Positions 44,937 through 53,573 of a stretch of 64,000 nucleotides of DNA are shown here, piece by piece. The notes beneath the pieces were generated by a model. That model had not been told where the DNA came from, searched no databases, and saw only the letters and a program-made list of their open reading frames with translations. The position numbers were made by a program, and so were the translations under genes. Location: the NCBI GenBank assembly GCA_944338165.1, contig CALVLN010000004.1, forward strand, positions 81,529-145,528. The letters are read 5' to 3'. How positions within the stretch are numbered: position 1 is the first letter of the stretch; every line of letters starts with the position of its first letter. This DNA comes from an uncultured Clostridia bacterium (GTDB taxonomy: Bacteria > Bacillota > Clostridia > Christensenellales > Borkfalkiaceae).

Positions 44937-44951
44937 GACAAAGGAAGGACC

Positions 44952-46817
44952 ATGTACGAATTTTCCGAAGGACAATACGACGCCGTGGTGATCGGCGCGG
45001 GGCATGCGGGCTGCGAAGCGGCGCTCGCGCTGGCGCGGACAGGGCTTTCCACGGTCCTGCTCACCCTGAACCTCGATTCCATCGGCTTCATGCCGTGCAA
45101 CCCCTCCATCGGCGGCACCGCCAAGGGCCACCTTGTCCGCGAGATCGACGCGCTGGGCGGAGAAATGGGCCTCGTCGCCGACAAAACGGCGCTGCAGACG
45201 CGCATGCTCAACGTGGGGAAGGGCGCGGCGGTGCAATCGCTGCGCGCGCAGTCGGATAAAAACCGGTATCATGCGGAAATGAAGCGCACGCTCGAACATA
45301 CCCCCCTCTTGCGCATCGTCCAGGGGGAAGCGGCGGAGATCCTGACGGACGGGGCCAAGTGTACCGGCGTCAAAACGACGTACGGCGGCGTGTTTTCCTG
45401 CCGCGCCGTGATCGTCTGCACGGGCGTATACCTGAATTCCGACGTCATCACGGGGGACGTCGTGCAGCACTGCGGCCCCAACGGCTTCCAAAACGCCACG
45501 TACCTCACGCAGGCTTTGATCAAACTCGGCTACCGTGTCCGCCGTTTCAAGACGGGGACGCCCGCTAGGCTGGACGGGCGCACGGTGGACACGAGCGGCC
45601 TCCCCGTGCAGGAAGGGGACGAAAGCGTTTACCCTTTCTCCTTCCTCACCGAAAAAGTCAACGAAACGCAGACGCCGTGCTACCTCACTTACACCAACGG
45701 GGCCACGCATGAGGTCATCCGCAGAAATTTATCCCGCGCGCCCCTCTACAACGGCACCATCTCCTCGACCGGGCCCAGGTACTGCCCGTCCATCGAGACG
45801 AAGGTGGTGCGCTTTGCGGACAAGGAGCGGCACCAGATCTTCCTCGAGCCGGAGGGCGCGGACACCACCGAGGTGTACGTACAGGGCATGTCCACCTCTC
45901 TCCCCCACGACGTGCAGAAACAAATGTACCGCACCGTCAAGGGGCTTGAACGCTGCGAGATCGTCCGCTACGCCTATGCCATCGAATACGACTGCATCGA
46001 TACGCTCGACGTGCTGCCCACGCTTGAATTCAAAAAGGTCGAAGGCGTATACACGGCGGGGCAGATCAACGGCACGAGCGGCTACGAAGAGGCGGCGGCG
46101 CAGGGGCTGATGGCGGGGCTGAACGCCTCGCTCAAGCTGCGCGGCAAGCCGCAGCTCGTCCTGCGGCGGGATCAGGCGTACATCGGCGTACTCATCGACG
46201 ACCTCGTCACCAAGGGAACGGACGAACCCTACCGCATGATGACCTCGCGCGCGGAATTCCGTCTCTCCCTCCGCCAGGACAACGCCGACGTGCGGCTGAC
46301 GCAGATCGGCTACGAATGCGGGTTGGTAACGCGGGAACGCTATGAAAAATTCCTCAGCCGCAAGGCGATGCGCGAAGAGGCGATCGCCCTGCTCAATACC
46401 CGCGCCGAGCAGAAGACGGCGGACGCCTTGGTGCGCGAATACGGATATCCACCCCTCTCGGCAGGGGTCACCTATGCGGATCTTCTGCGCCGTTCCATCC
46501 CCCTCTCCGTCCTGCGGGAACGCTTTCGCGTCCTCGAAGGCATCCCGCGCGACATTGCGGACAGCGCGGAAACGGAGATCCGTTACGAAGGATATCTGCG
46601 CGTGGGCCGCGAACAGGTGGAAAAGGCGCGCAAAATGGAAAATACGGCGCTGCCGCCCGACATCGACTATGCCGCCATCGGCGGGCTGCGCCTGGAAGCG
46701 CGGGAAAAACTTGCCCGCGTCCGTCCCGTCAGCCTCGGGCAGGCAGAACGCATCCCCGGGGTCAACCCCGCCGACATCGCCGTGCTCATGATCTATCTCA
46801 GCCTGAAACGGGAATAA
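44952..46817 (+). CDS. mnmG: tRNA uridine-5-carboxymethylaminomethyl synthesis enzyme MnmG
   Basis: FAD enzyme that, with MnmE, modifies wobble uridines. 621 residues. FAD motif VIGAGHAGCEAALA (residues 12-25), then CNPSIGGTAKGHLVREIDALGG, and the C-terminal GIPRDIADSAETEIRYEGYL. Start at 44952 has AAGGAAGGAC upstream. Usual partner mnmE is not in the window. Confidence 0.97.
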   Translation: MYEFSEGQYDAVVIGAGHAGCEAALALARTGLSTVLLTLNLDSIGFMPCNPSIGGTAKGHLVREIDALGGEMGLVADKTALQTRMLNVGKGAAVQSLRAQSDKNRYHAEMKRTLEHTPLLRIVQGEAAEILTDGAKCTGVKTTYGGVFSCRAVIVCTGVYLNSDVITGDVVQHCGPNGFQNATYLTQALIKLGYRVRRFKTGTPARLDGRTVDTSGLPVQEGDESVYPFSFLTEKVNETQTPCYLTYTNGATHEVIRRNLSRAPLYNGTISSTGPRYCPSIETKVVRFADKERHQIFLEPEGADTTEVYVQGMSTSLPHDVQKQMYRTVKGLERCEIVRYAYAIEYDCIDTLDVLPTLEFKKVEGVYTAGQINGTSGYEEAAAQGLMAGLNASLKLRGKPQLVLRRDQAYIGVLIDDLVTKGTDEPYRMMTSRAEFRLSLRQDNADVRLTQIGYECGLVTRERYEKFLSRKAMREEAIALLNTRAEQKTADALVREYGYPPLSAGVTYADLLRRSIPLSVLRERFRVLEGIPRDIADSAETEIRYEGYLRVGREQVEKARKMENTALPPDIDYAAIGGLRLEAREKLARVRPVSLGQAERIPGVNPADIAVLMIYLSLKRE

Positions 46818-46852
46818 AAAAAAACGCCGCGCAAAAAGCGCGGCGTTTTTTT
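46818..46852. terminator. bidirectional terminator
   Basis: AAAAAAACGCCGCGC / GCGCGGCGTTTTTTT, 15-bp perfect stem with a 5-nt loop between the convergent mnmG and nucleotidase genes. Confidence 0.93.
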
Positions 46853-47432
46853 ACAGCCCCTCAAGCTCGTCAAGCGTGAGGGAAAAGGCGGGGATAAACG
46901 TCTCAAAGAAGTAATCGACGGCGCGAAGGTGCATGCCGGAAAGCGCCTCCCGGGTGCTTTTTTCCGCCTGCACGAATTCGCGGTTTCCCGAGCGCAGCTC
47001 CTCCAGGCATTTGAGATAGGCGGAAAGCTTGTCCGCCGCCTTCATGAACCGATACTCCTGCGAGGCGCGGTCCGGCTGCAAAAAGGGCGAAAGCCCTTTG
47101 CGGACGGATTCGGGGAGGGTCGCCGCGATCTTTTCCACCGCACGGTCCTCAAGCTTTGCATATTCGCCGCGGATCTGCGCGTTGAAGTACTTGACGGGCG
47201 TGGGCATGTCCCCCGTCATCACCTCGCTCACCTCGTGATAGAGCGCGTAAAACACCGCCTTCCCCGCGTCCACGCTGCCGCCGAACACCTCGTTTTCGAT
47301 GACGGCGAGCGCGTGCGTGAGCACGGCGACGGAATGAGAATGCTCCATGATGTTCTCGGCGCGGGTGGAACGCATGAGCTGCCAGCGGTCAATAAACTTC
47401 ATGCGGTCAAGATAAGCGTAAAATTCGTTCAT
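46851..47432 (-). CDS. YfbR-like 5'-deoxynucleotidase
   Basis: HD-superfamily phosphatase acting on deoxynucleoside monophosphates in homologues. 193 residues: EHSHSVAVLTHAL near the N-terminus and HEVSEVMTGDMPTPVKYFN at 66-84. The usual metal-binding HD pair is HE here (His66-Glu67), while the later KAADKLSAYLKCLEE Asp is kept. AGGAGG lies before the ATG. Own promoter, divergent from the thiamine transporter. Confidence 0.85.
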   Translation of the reverse strand: MNEFYAYLDRMKFIDRWQLMRSTRAENIMEHSHSVAVLTHALAVIENEVFGGSVDAGKAVFYALYHEVSEVMTGDMPTPVKYFNAQIRGEYAKLEDRAVEKIAATLPESVRKGLSPFLQPDRASQEYRFMKAADKLSAYLKCLEELRSGNREFVQAEKSTREALSGMHLRAVDYFFETFIPAFSLTLDELEGL

Positions 47433-47460
47433 ACCTTCCTCCTTACATGGTTCGCTCCCT

Positions 47461-47489
47461 ATTATAGCGCAAAACGCGCGCGATTTCAA
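47461..47489 (-). promoter_or_regulatory. promoter of the YfbR-like gene
   Basis: TTGAAA (47489-47484), 17-bp spacer, TATAAT (47466-47461) on the minus strand. Its -35 box directly abuts the plus-strand -35 box of the thiamine transporter transcript. Confidence 0.83.
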
Positions 47490-47518
47490 TTGACTTTCCG
47501 CTTTTTTTTCGCTATAAT
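47490..47518 (+). promoter_or_regulatory. promoter of the TPP-riboswitch transcript
   Basis: TTGACT (47490-47495), 17-bp spacer, TATAAT (47513-47518). Confidence 0.85.
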
Positions 47519-47535
47519 ACAGATAATTTCATATC

Positions 47536-47608
47536 CGTCGTGGGTGCTGTAACAGGCTGAGATCATACCATTCGAATCGGACAGGGTAATTCCTGCACGA
47601 AAGAACGC
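47536..47608 (+). promoter_or_regulatory. TPP riboswitch (THI box)
   Basis: The aptamer pieces GGGTGCTGTAACAGGCTGAG, ATCATACCATTCGAATCGGA and CAGGGTAATTCCTGCACGAA match the TPP consensus (CUGAGA, ACC, GGxTAATxCC). It begins about ten bases after the promoter and controls the next gene. Confidence 0.93.
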
Positions 47609-47623
47609 TGAAAGGGAAATTCC

Positions 47624-47651
47624 GCCCGCGCTTTATTGCGCGGGCTTTTTT
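47624..47651 (+). terminator. TPP-riboswitch terminator
   Basis: GCCCGCGC / GCGCGGGC 8-bp stem with a 6-nt loop and six T residues, between the aptamer and the transporter ATG. Confidence 0.9.
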
Positions 47652-47688
47652 CTTCCGGGACGGGTAAATTTATTTTTCGGAGGTTTTT

Positions 47689-48852
47689 ATGCTGCTTTCC
47701 ACCCTTCTGGCGGACGAAGCGGAATGGTATCCCGTTCTCTTCGACTCTCCGCTGAACATCGCGCGCGGCATCGCCTTTTGGCTGACGATCGCCCTTGCGC
47801 TCGCCTTCGCCGTCTGCGCGCTCGTGCTGCGCGGAGAGACGCGCAAAAAGTTCCTGCGCTTCTTTTTACCCGCCGCCGCCCTTTACGCCTGCGCCGTCGG
47901 CCTCATTCTGCTCATCCTCACCTTCCTTGAGGACGGCATCAACGTCATCCTGTTCGTCCCCCTGCTCGTTTTGCTCGCCGCGGTTGCGGGGAGCGCTGCG
48001 GCCATCGCCGTGAAGCCGTGCAAGCTCACCTTCCTCATCGGCGGCTGCGCAACGGGCGCCGCGCTCGTCGCCGTGCTCGTGTGTATGGGGATCAACTTCT
48101 CCACGGGCGCTCCTGCCGGCAACAACGGCATCGTCGACGAAAGCGGCGACCCGGACAACAGCCTCGTCAACAGCCTCGGCCTGTACCTGAGCGCCGCGGC
48201 AGCCGTTGCCGCCGTCATCGCCGCCGCCTTTCTCCTCGGCAGAAAGGACAAAAAAGGCTTTGACAGCCGCTCGCTCACAACGGCAGGCGTATGCATCGCC
48301 ATGAGCTTCGCACTCTCCTATCTGCGCATCGTCAAAATGCCGCAGGGCGGCTCCATCACCGTCGCCTCCCTTCTGCCCCTCATGATCTATTCCTACATGT
48401 ACGGCACCAGAAAAGGCGTGTTTGCGGGCTTCATCTACGGCGTCCTGCAAGCATTTCAGGATTTTTACATCCTGCACCCCGCGCAATTCATCCTCGACTA
48501 TCCGGCAGCCTTCGCCTGCATCGGCCTTGCGGGCATGTTCGCGGACGTCAAAGCGCTGAAACATCTTCCGCAGGTCAAATTCGCCCTCGGCGCCGTCGTT
48601 GCGGGGCTGGGGCGCTTTTTGATGCACTTCCTTTCCGGCATATTCGCCTTCGGCAGCTACGCGCCTGCGGGAACGCCCGTCTGGCTGTACAGTCTCGGCT
48701 ATCAGGCGGGATACGTTTTGCCTGATATCGCGATCGCGATTGCCGCGGGCATCTTCGTCTTCTCGTCGCGCGCCTTTAACAAGGCGATCGAGCGCTTCCG
48801 CCCCGCGGAAAAACCCGCCGCTGCGGACGCCCCCACGGACGCCGCGGCATGA
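47689..48852 (+). CDS. thiT: thiamine ECF transporter S component with extra N-terminal membrane domain
   Basis: Thiamine uptake protein of 387 residues, about twice the usual ThiT length. Residues 195-370 are ThiT-like (TAGVCIAMSFALSYLRIVKMPQGGSITVASLLPLM, then ADVKALKH). The first 190 residues form five extra hydrophobic segments (about 27-47, 59-80, 87-108, 113-134, 160-180) with an extracytoplasmic-type loop. GGAGG precedes the ATG. The TPP riboswitch supports the substrate; the N-terminal part has no recognised role. Confidence 0.85.
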   Translation: MLLSTLLADEAEWYPVLFDSPLNIARGIAFWLTIALALAFAVCALVLRGETRKKFLRFFLPAAALYACAVGLILLILTFLEDGINVILFVPLLVLLAAVAGSAAAIAVKPCKLTFLIGGCATGAALVAVLVCMGINFSTGAPAGNNGIVDESGDPDNSLVNSLGLYLSAAAAVAAVIAAAFLLGRKDKKGFDSRSLTTAGVCIAMSFALSYLRIVKMPQGGSITVASLLPLMIYSYMYGTRKGVFAGFIYGVLQAFQDFYILHPAQFILDYPAAFACIGLAGMFADVKALKHLPQVKFALGAVVAGLGRFLMHFLSGIFAFGSYAPAGTPVWLYSLGYQAGYVLPDIAIAIAAGIFVFSSRAFNKAIERFRPAEKPAAADAPTDAAA

Positions 48853-48869
48853 CCGCCCGAGTAATCGGC

Positions 48870-48905
48870 AAAACGCCGTTCCCCGCAGTCGGGGAACGGC
48901 GTTTT
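48870..48905. terminator. bidirectional terminator
   Basis: AAAACGCCGTTCCCC / GGGGAACGGCGTTTT, 15-bp stem with a 6-nt loop between the convergent thiT and rseP genes. Confidence 0.92.
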
Positions 48906-48906
48906 A

Positions 48907-50133
48907 TTATATAAACTGCAAAATGTCGACGAGGATGGCAAACCCGAGCAGGAGGATGATGCCGACGAAGTGGATCATTCCCTCCACCGAACGCTTGATG
49001 GGTTTGCCGCGCACCCACTCGATGGCGGTGAAGATCACCTTGCTGCCGTCGAGGGCGGGGATGGGAAGCAGATTGAATACGGCAAGATTGACGCCGATAT
49101 AGCCCGCGATCTCGAGGAAGTACCGAAGCCCCATGGACGCGAGCTGCGACGTCATGGCGATGGTCGTCACGGGACCGCCGAACGATTCCAGCCCCAGTTT
49201 CCCCGTGAACAGCTCCCCGATGACCTGGAAGATGGAGCCGGAAATGCGGAAAGAATATACGAACGCCCGCCCCACGGAGGGGAAAAACCCGAACTTGTAA
49301 AAGGCATTCGCCAGCATGTAGGAAGACGACGCCTCGTCGTAGCGAACGCCGAGCGCCTGCCAGAGGGTAGCCGTGTCCGCCGTAGAGCCGACGCGCACGT
49401 CGGCGCGCAGGATAACGGTGATATCCTTTTCCTCGCGGACGGGCGTGCCGTCCGCCTCCTCCCCGACGACGCGGGAAACGCGGAGCCTTGCCATATCCCC
49501 TTCGTTTTTGCCGTTCAGCGCCTTAGCAAGGTCGGTAATGAGGTAGACGTCCTTCCCTTCTGCCCCCAAAAAGATATCGCGGTCGCGGAGGGAATACTCC
49601 GCCGCGTATTCTTCCGAGGGTTCGACCTCATACACCGCCGTCATCATCTGCCCGAAGGAGAGCGCGTTGACGAGGATGAGAAGCAGCGCCAGCAGGTAGT
49701 TCATCGCGGCGCCCGCGATCAGCACGATGATGCGCTGCCAGCACGGTTTTTTTGTGAAGGCGTTCGGGTCGTCCTTTCGGACATGCTCCCCTTCTTTTTC
49801 CGGCGCATCCGAAGCTGCCTCGGACATGCCTGCGCCGTCGTCCTTTTGCGGCGTTTCCTCTTCCTCCAAACCGTCCTCGCCGCCGAAGGCGCAATAGCCG
49901 CCCAGCGGGATCAGCCGCACGGAAAAGAGCTCCCCCGTCTTTTTGCTGCGGCGCTTGAAGAGCGCCGGCCCGAAGCCGATGGAAAATTCGTCGATGGTGA
50001 AATGAAACAGTTTGCCCGCGAGATAATGCCCGAACTCGTGCACGGTGATCATGACGAGCAGGATAAGGATCGCAAGCAGGACGGAGCCGATGGTGCGGAA
50101 CACTTCCGCCGCTCCCAGAAGGTTAAACATCAT
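48907..50133 (-). CDS. rseP: RseP/RasP-type site-2 intramembrane protease
   Basis: Zinc intramembrane protease that trims anti-sigma factors and signal-peptide remnants. 408 residues. HEFGH at 32-36, C-terminal NLLPIPALDGSKV, and one PDZ-like region between. An insertion of about 45 acidic residues (EDGLEEEETPQKDDG region) lies between the first and second helices. The start overlaps the dxr stop by 11 bases. It may act on the sigma/anti-sigma system at 26190-27450. Confidence 0.93.
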   Translation of the reverse strand: MMFNLLGAAEVFRTIGSVLLAILILLVMITVHEFGHYLAGKLFHFTIDEFSIGFGPALFKRRSKKTGELFSVRLIPLGGYCAFGGEDGLEEEETPQKDDGAGMSEAASDAPEKEGEHVRKDDPNAFTKKPCWQRIIVLIAGAAMNYLLALLLILVNALSFGQMMTAVYEVEPSEEYAAEYSLRDRDIFLGAEGKDVYLITDLAKALNGKNEGDMARLRVSRVVGEEADGTPVREEKDITVILRADVRVGSTADTATLWQALGVRYDEASSSYMLANAFYKFGFFPSVGRAFVYSFRISGSIFQVIGELFTGKLGLESFGGPVTTIAMTSQLASMGLRYFLEIAGYIGVNLAVFNLLPIPALDGSKVIFTAIEWVRGKPIKRSVEGMIHFVGIILLLGFAILVDILQFI

Positions 50134-51259
50134 AAAGTAGTTTCCTCGCCGTACGGCGCGCGCGCATGTCTGCTTCCTGCAGCTGCGCAAAACACGAAGC
50201 TTCTTCGCGCGGGATGCGGGAAAGCGTTTCCGAAATAGTTTCTGCGATCCCGAAAAAAGATATCCGCTCCGCGAGGAAAGCCCGCACCGCCTCCTCCGCC
50301 GCCGCGTTGAGCACCGTCGGCAGCGTACCGCCCGCTTTTCCCGCGCCGACCGCCAGCCCGAAACAGGGGAAATCCTCCTCGCGCAGGCGCTCGAAGGTGA
50401 GGCTCTTTATGGCGGTCAGATCGAGCTGCGGCGCGCAGGGGAGCCGCTCGGGGCAGGTGAGCGCCAGCTGAATGGGCACTTCCATGGTCGGGTATCCGAG
50501 CTGCGCCAGCGCCGCGCCGTCGGCAAAACAGACGAGCGAATGCACGATGCTCTCGGGGTGTACGACCGCCGTGATCGCCTCAAACGGGGCGTCGAACAGC
50601 CACTTCGCTTCGATGACCTCGTACCCCTTGTTGAGCAGCGTGGCGCTGTCCACGGTGATCTTATCCCCCATCTTCCAGGTGGGATGGCGAAGCGCGTCCC
50701 GCGCCGTCACGCTCCGAAGCCGCTCTTTCGGCCAGGTGCGGAACGGTCCGCCGCTTGCCGTGAGCATAATGCGGGAAAAAGGCGCATGGCGGTGAAAGGA
50801 GAGCGCCTGAAAGATGGCGGAATGTTCGCTGTCCACGGGGATGAGTTCCGCCCCCGTTCGCGCGATCGCGTCCATGACAAGCTGCCCGCCGCAGACGAGC
50901 GATTCCTTATTCGCAAGCGCGATGCGCCGGCAGGTCTCCGCCGCCCGCAGCGTATACGCAAGCCCCGCAAAGCCGCCCGCGGCGATAAATGCCACGTCGC
51001 AGCCTTCAAAGATATGCTCCGCGATCTCCGCGCCGCGCAGAAAATGCGTCCCCTGCGGGACGTCGCCGGCACGCCCGGGATCCCCCGCGGCAAGCGCGGC
51101 AAACTCGGGGCGAAATTCACGGCAGAGCGAAAGCAGCCCCTCTCCGTCATGCCCCGCGCAGAGCGCGGAAAAACGGAAACGCTGCGGATCGCGCCGCACC
51201 ACGGACGCGACCTGCCGGCCGATGCTGCCCGTACAGCCGATGAGTGCAATGTTGAGCAT
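50123..51259 (-). CDS. dxr: 1-deoxy-D-xylulose 5-phosphate reductoisomerase
   Basis: NADPH enzyme of the MEP isoprenoid route. 378 residues. N-terminal GCTGSIGRQV, NKESLVCGGQL, and the metal region SEHSAIFQAL. It supplies isoprenoid units to UppS, three genes upstream in the same cluster. A 94-nt gap with an 8-bp hairpin (CGGAACGG/CCGTTCCG) separates it from cdsA. GAGAGG precedes the ATG. Confidence 0.96.
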   Translation of the reverse strand: MLNIALIGCTGSIGRQVASVVRRDPQRFRFSALCAGHDGEGLLSLCREFRPEFAALAAGDPGRAGDVPQGTHFLRGAEIAEHIFEGCDVAFIAAGGFAGLAYTLRAAETCRRIALANKESLVCGGQLVMDAIARTGAELIPVDSEHSAIFQALSFHRHAPFSRIMLTASGGPFRTWPKERLRSVTARDALRHPTWKMGDKITVDSATLLNKGYEVIEAKWLFDAPFEAITAVVHPESIVHSLVCFADGAALAQLGYPTMEVPIQLALTCPERLPCAPQLDLTAIKSLTFERLREEDFPCFGLAVGAGKAGGTLPTVLNAAAEEAVRAFLAERISFFGIAETISETLSRIPREEASCFAQLQEADMRARRTARKLLYDV

Positions 51260-51353
51260 AGTGACCTCTCACTGCAAAGGACGCCCGCAGCAAAGCGGAC
51301 GCCCCGTCTGCGGAACGGTCCCGTTCCGTATCTTTGTTTTTATTTTATGCCCC

Positions 51354-52271
51354 TCAGCCCGTCGTCATGATCCGCAGAACGAAGACGAAGCAGACGATGA
51401 GGCTTGCATACAGCATGGAATCGATGCGGTCGAGAATGCCGCCGTGGCCGGGCAGGATCTTGCCCATGTCTTTGATGCCAAGCCTGCGCTTGACGGCGCT
51501 CTCCACGAGGTCGCCGAACTCGGCAAACGCCGCGGTGAGCACGCCGAGGCCGATGAAAAAGACCATGTTCCCCCAGCGCAGATCGATGGTGCCGCGAATG
51601 CCGTAATAGATGAAGTAAATGACGACCGCCCCCACGCCGCCGCCCAAAAGCCCGCCGAATCCGCCGATCACCGTCTTGTTGGGGCTGATGTTCGGCGCCA
51701 TCTTCATGGGAAGTTTTTTCCCGAAAAGCTTACCGAAGAAAAAGGCGAACGTATCTGCGCAGGGGCAGATGGCGAACACGTAAAGGATGGCGACTTCCGA
51801 ATAATCGGAGTTGGGCATGTGATTGACGCCGGACAGCACGAGCAGGAACGCCGACGGATACAGATAGGCGATGATGGAGCGGCCGAGCGATTCCAGATCC
51901 ACCTTGGTGTATGCGAACACGAGGAAGGAAAAGAGGATCGCCATGCCCGCGCCGAACACCACGAAGGCAAAGTTGGGCGAATAATTGACGACGAGCGGAT
52001 CCTCTGCCCGCAGGATCTTATAGACGGTATCGCTGATCGCATAGCAGAGGATGCTTCCCGTCCCGAATACCGTCGCCACGATGCGCTGCGGGATGATCAG
52101 CTTATCGCCGAATGCCTGCACCACCTCGATGGAACCGATCACGGAGAGCACGACGACGAAGACGTCAAACAGCACCATGCCCAGCCAATCGGGCGTTACG
52201 AGCAATTTGATGAGAAAAAAAGCCAGCAATACGAGCCCGTAAACGATGCCCGTGATCGTTCTTTTTACCAT
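51354..52271 (-). CDS. cdsA: phosphatidate cytidylyltransferase
   Basis: Makes CDP-diacylglycerol. 305 residues with about eight membrane helices and the family signature KDMGKILPGHGGILDRID near the C-terminus, with S then the final helix. It follows uppS by 17 bp. The order frr-uppS-cdsA-dxr-rseP is the classic bacterial envelope cluster. Confidence 0.95.
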   Translation of the reverse strand: MVKRTITGIVYGLVLLAFFLIKLLVTPDWLGMVLFDVFVVVLSVIGSIEVVQAFGDKLIIPQRIVATVFGTGSILCYAISDTVYKILRAEDPLVVNYSPNFAFVVFGAGMAILFSFLVFAYTKVDLESLGRSIIAYLYPSAFLLVLSGVNHMPNSDYSEVAILYVFAICPCADTFAFFFGKLFGKKLPMKMAPNISPNKTVIGGFGGLLGGGVGAVVIYFIYYGIRGTIDLRWGNMVFFIGLGVLTAAFAEFGDLVESAVKRRLGIKDMGKILPGHGGILDRIDSMLYASLIVCFVFVLRIMTTG

Positions 52272-52288
52272 AGGTACCTGCCGAAGCG

Positions 52289-52984
52289 TTATTGCCCGAC
52301 TTTTCCGAAGCGGCGGTCGCGGCGCGCGTATTCCTTGAGCGCGCGCAGCAGATCGCGGTCGGAAAAATCAGGAAACATTTTCTTGGAAAAATACAGTTCC
52401 GTGTAAGCGGACTGCCAGAGCAGGAAGTTGCTCAGGCGCATCTCGCCGCCCGTGCGGATAAGCAGGTCGGGGTCGGGGATGCCGCGCGTTGAAAGCAGCG
52501 AGGAAAACCCTTCTTCCGAGACATGCCTGCCCCCGAGTGCGTTTGCCGCCTGCACGATCTCCTGCCGGGCGCCGTACGCCACGGCAAAGACGAGCGTCCC
52601 GCGCGTGCCGTTCTTCGTCTTCTCTTCGCCGTAGGCGATCTTCTCCGCGATATCCGCGGGGAGCAGCGACCTGTCCCCGATGACCGTCATGCGGATGCCC
52701 GTTTCGGCGAGCCTGCCCGCATACTGCGTAAAATATTCGCGGAAGAGGGAAAAGAGCGCGGAAAGCTCCGCCTCGGGACGGGAGAGATTCTCCGTCGAGA
52801 GCGCGTACAGCGTGACGAACGAAACGCCGTGGCGGAACAGACATTCTGACAGCGCGATCATGCGTTCCATGCCGGCGCGGTGCCCCGCGCTGCGCGGCAG
52901 AAAGCGCTTTTTCGCCCACCTGCCGTTGCCGTCCATGATGATCGCGACGTGACGTGGAATGACAGAAGTCTTCTCCCCGCCCAT
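52289..52984 (-). CDS. uppS: undecaprenyl diphosphate synthase
   Basis: Cis-prenyltransferase that builds the C55 lipid carrier. 231 residues; IIMDGNGRWAKKR near the N-terminus and DPDLLIRTGGEMRLSNFLLW near the C-terminus are diagnostic. The ATG overlaps the frr stop by one base. Confidence 0.96.
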   Translation of the reverse strand: MGGEKTSVIPRHVAIIMDGNGRWAKKRFLPRSAGHRAGMERMIALSECLFRHGVSFVTLYALSTENLSRPEAELSALFSLFREYFTQYAGRLAETGIRMTVIGDRSLLPADIAEKIAYGEEKTKNGTRGTLVFAVAYGARQEIVQAANALGGRHVSEEGFSSLLSTRGIPDPDLLIRTGGEMRLSNFLLWQSAYTELYFSKKMFPDFSDRDLLRALKEYARRDRRFGKVGQ

Positions 52985-53556
52985 CAGATCGTCATAAGCT
53001 CCTTTTCTTTGGCGGAGACGGCCTTATCGATCGACTCGACGCACTTGGAGACGAGTTTTTCCACCTCGTCCTCGCAATCGGCGGCCTCATCCTCGGAAAG
53101 TTCTTTGGCCGTCTTCATCTTCTTGATGCCGTCCATCGCCTCACGGCGCAGGTTGCGCGCCGCGACTTTGGACTCCTCGCCCATCTTTTTGACCTGCTTG
53201 ACGAGCTCCTTTCTGCGCTCCTCCGTGAGTTCGGGGAACACGAGGCGGATGACCGTGCCGTCGTTGGCGGGATTCAGCCCCAGGGAGGACTGCAGGATGG
53301 CCTTTTCGATGGCCTTGAGCAGCGATTTGTCCCACGGGCTGATGACGAGGCAGCGCGCGTCGAGCACGGAGACGTTGCCCAGCTGGTTGAGCGGGCTCAT
53401 GCCGCCGTACGCCTCCACCTGCAATTTATCGAGGATGTGCGGATTGGCGCGCCCGGCGCGGATGCCGGAAAATTCCTCCTGCAGGACGGCGACCGTCTTT
53501 TCAAGCTTCTCTTCGAGAATGAGAAAGAGCTCCTCTACCTGTTCGTTTTCGATCAT
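52984..53556 (-). CDS. frr: ribosome recycling factor
   Basis: Splits post-termination ribosomes with EF-G. 190 residues. MIENEQVEELFLILEEKLEKTV at the start is chosen over a TTG two codons earlier because AAGGAG precedes it by eight bases. The core GIRAGRANPHILDKLQVEAYGG is present. It follows pyrH by 17 bp. Confidence 0.95.
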   Translation of the reverse strand: MIENEQVEELFLILEEKLEKTVAVLQEEFSGIRAGRANPHILDKLQVEAYGGMSPLNQLGNVSVLDARCLVISPWDKSLLKAIEKAILQSSLGLNPANDGTVIRLVFPELTEERRKELVKQVKKMGEESKVAARNLRREAMDGIKKMKTAKELSEDEAADCEDEVEKLVSKCVESIDKAVSAKEKELMTI

Positions 53557-53573
53557 GATCAATTCTCCTTACA

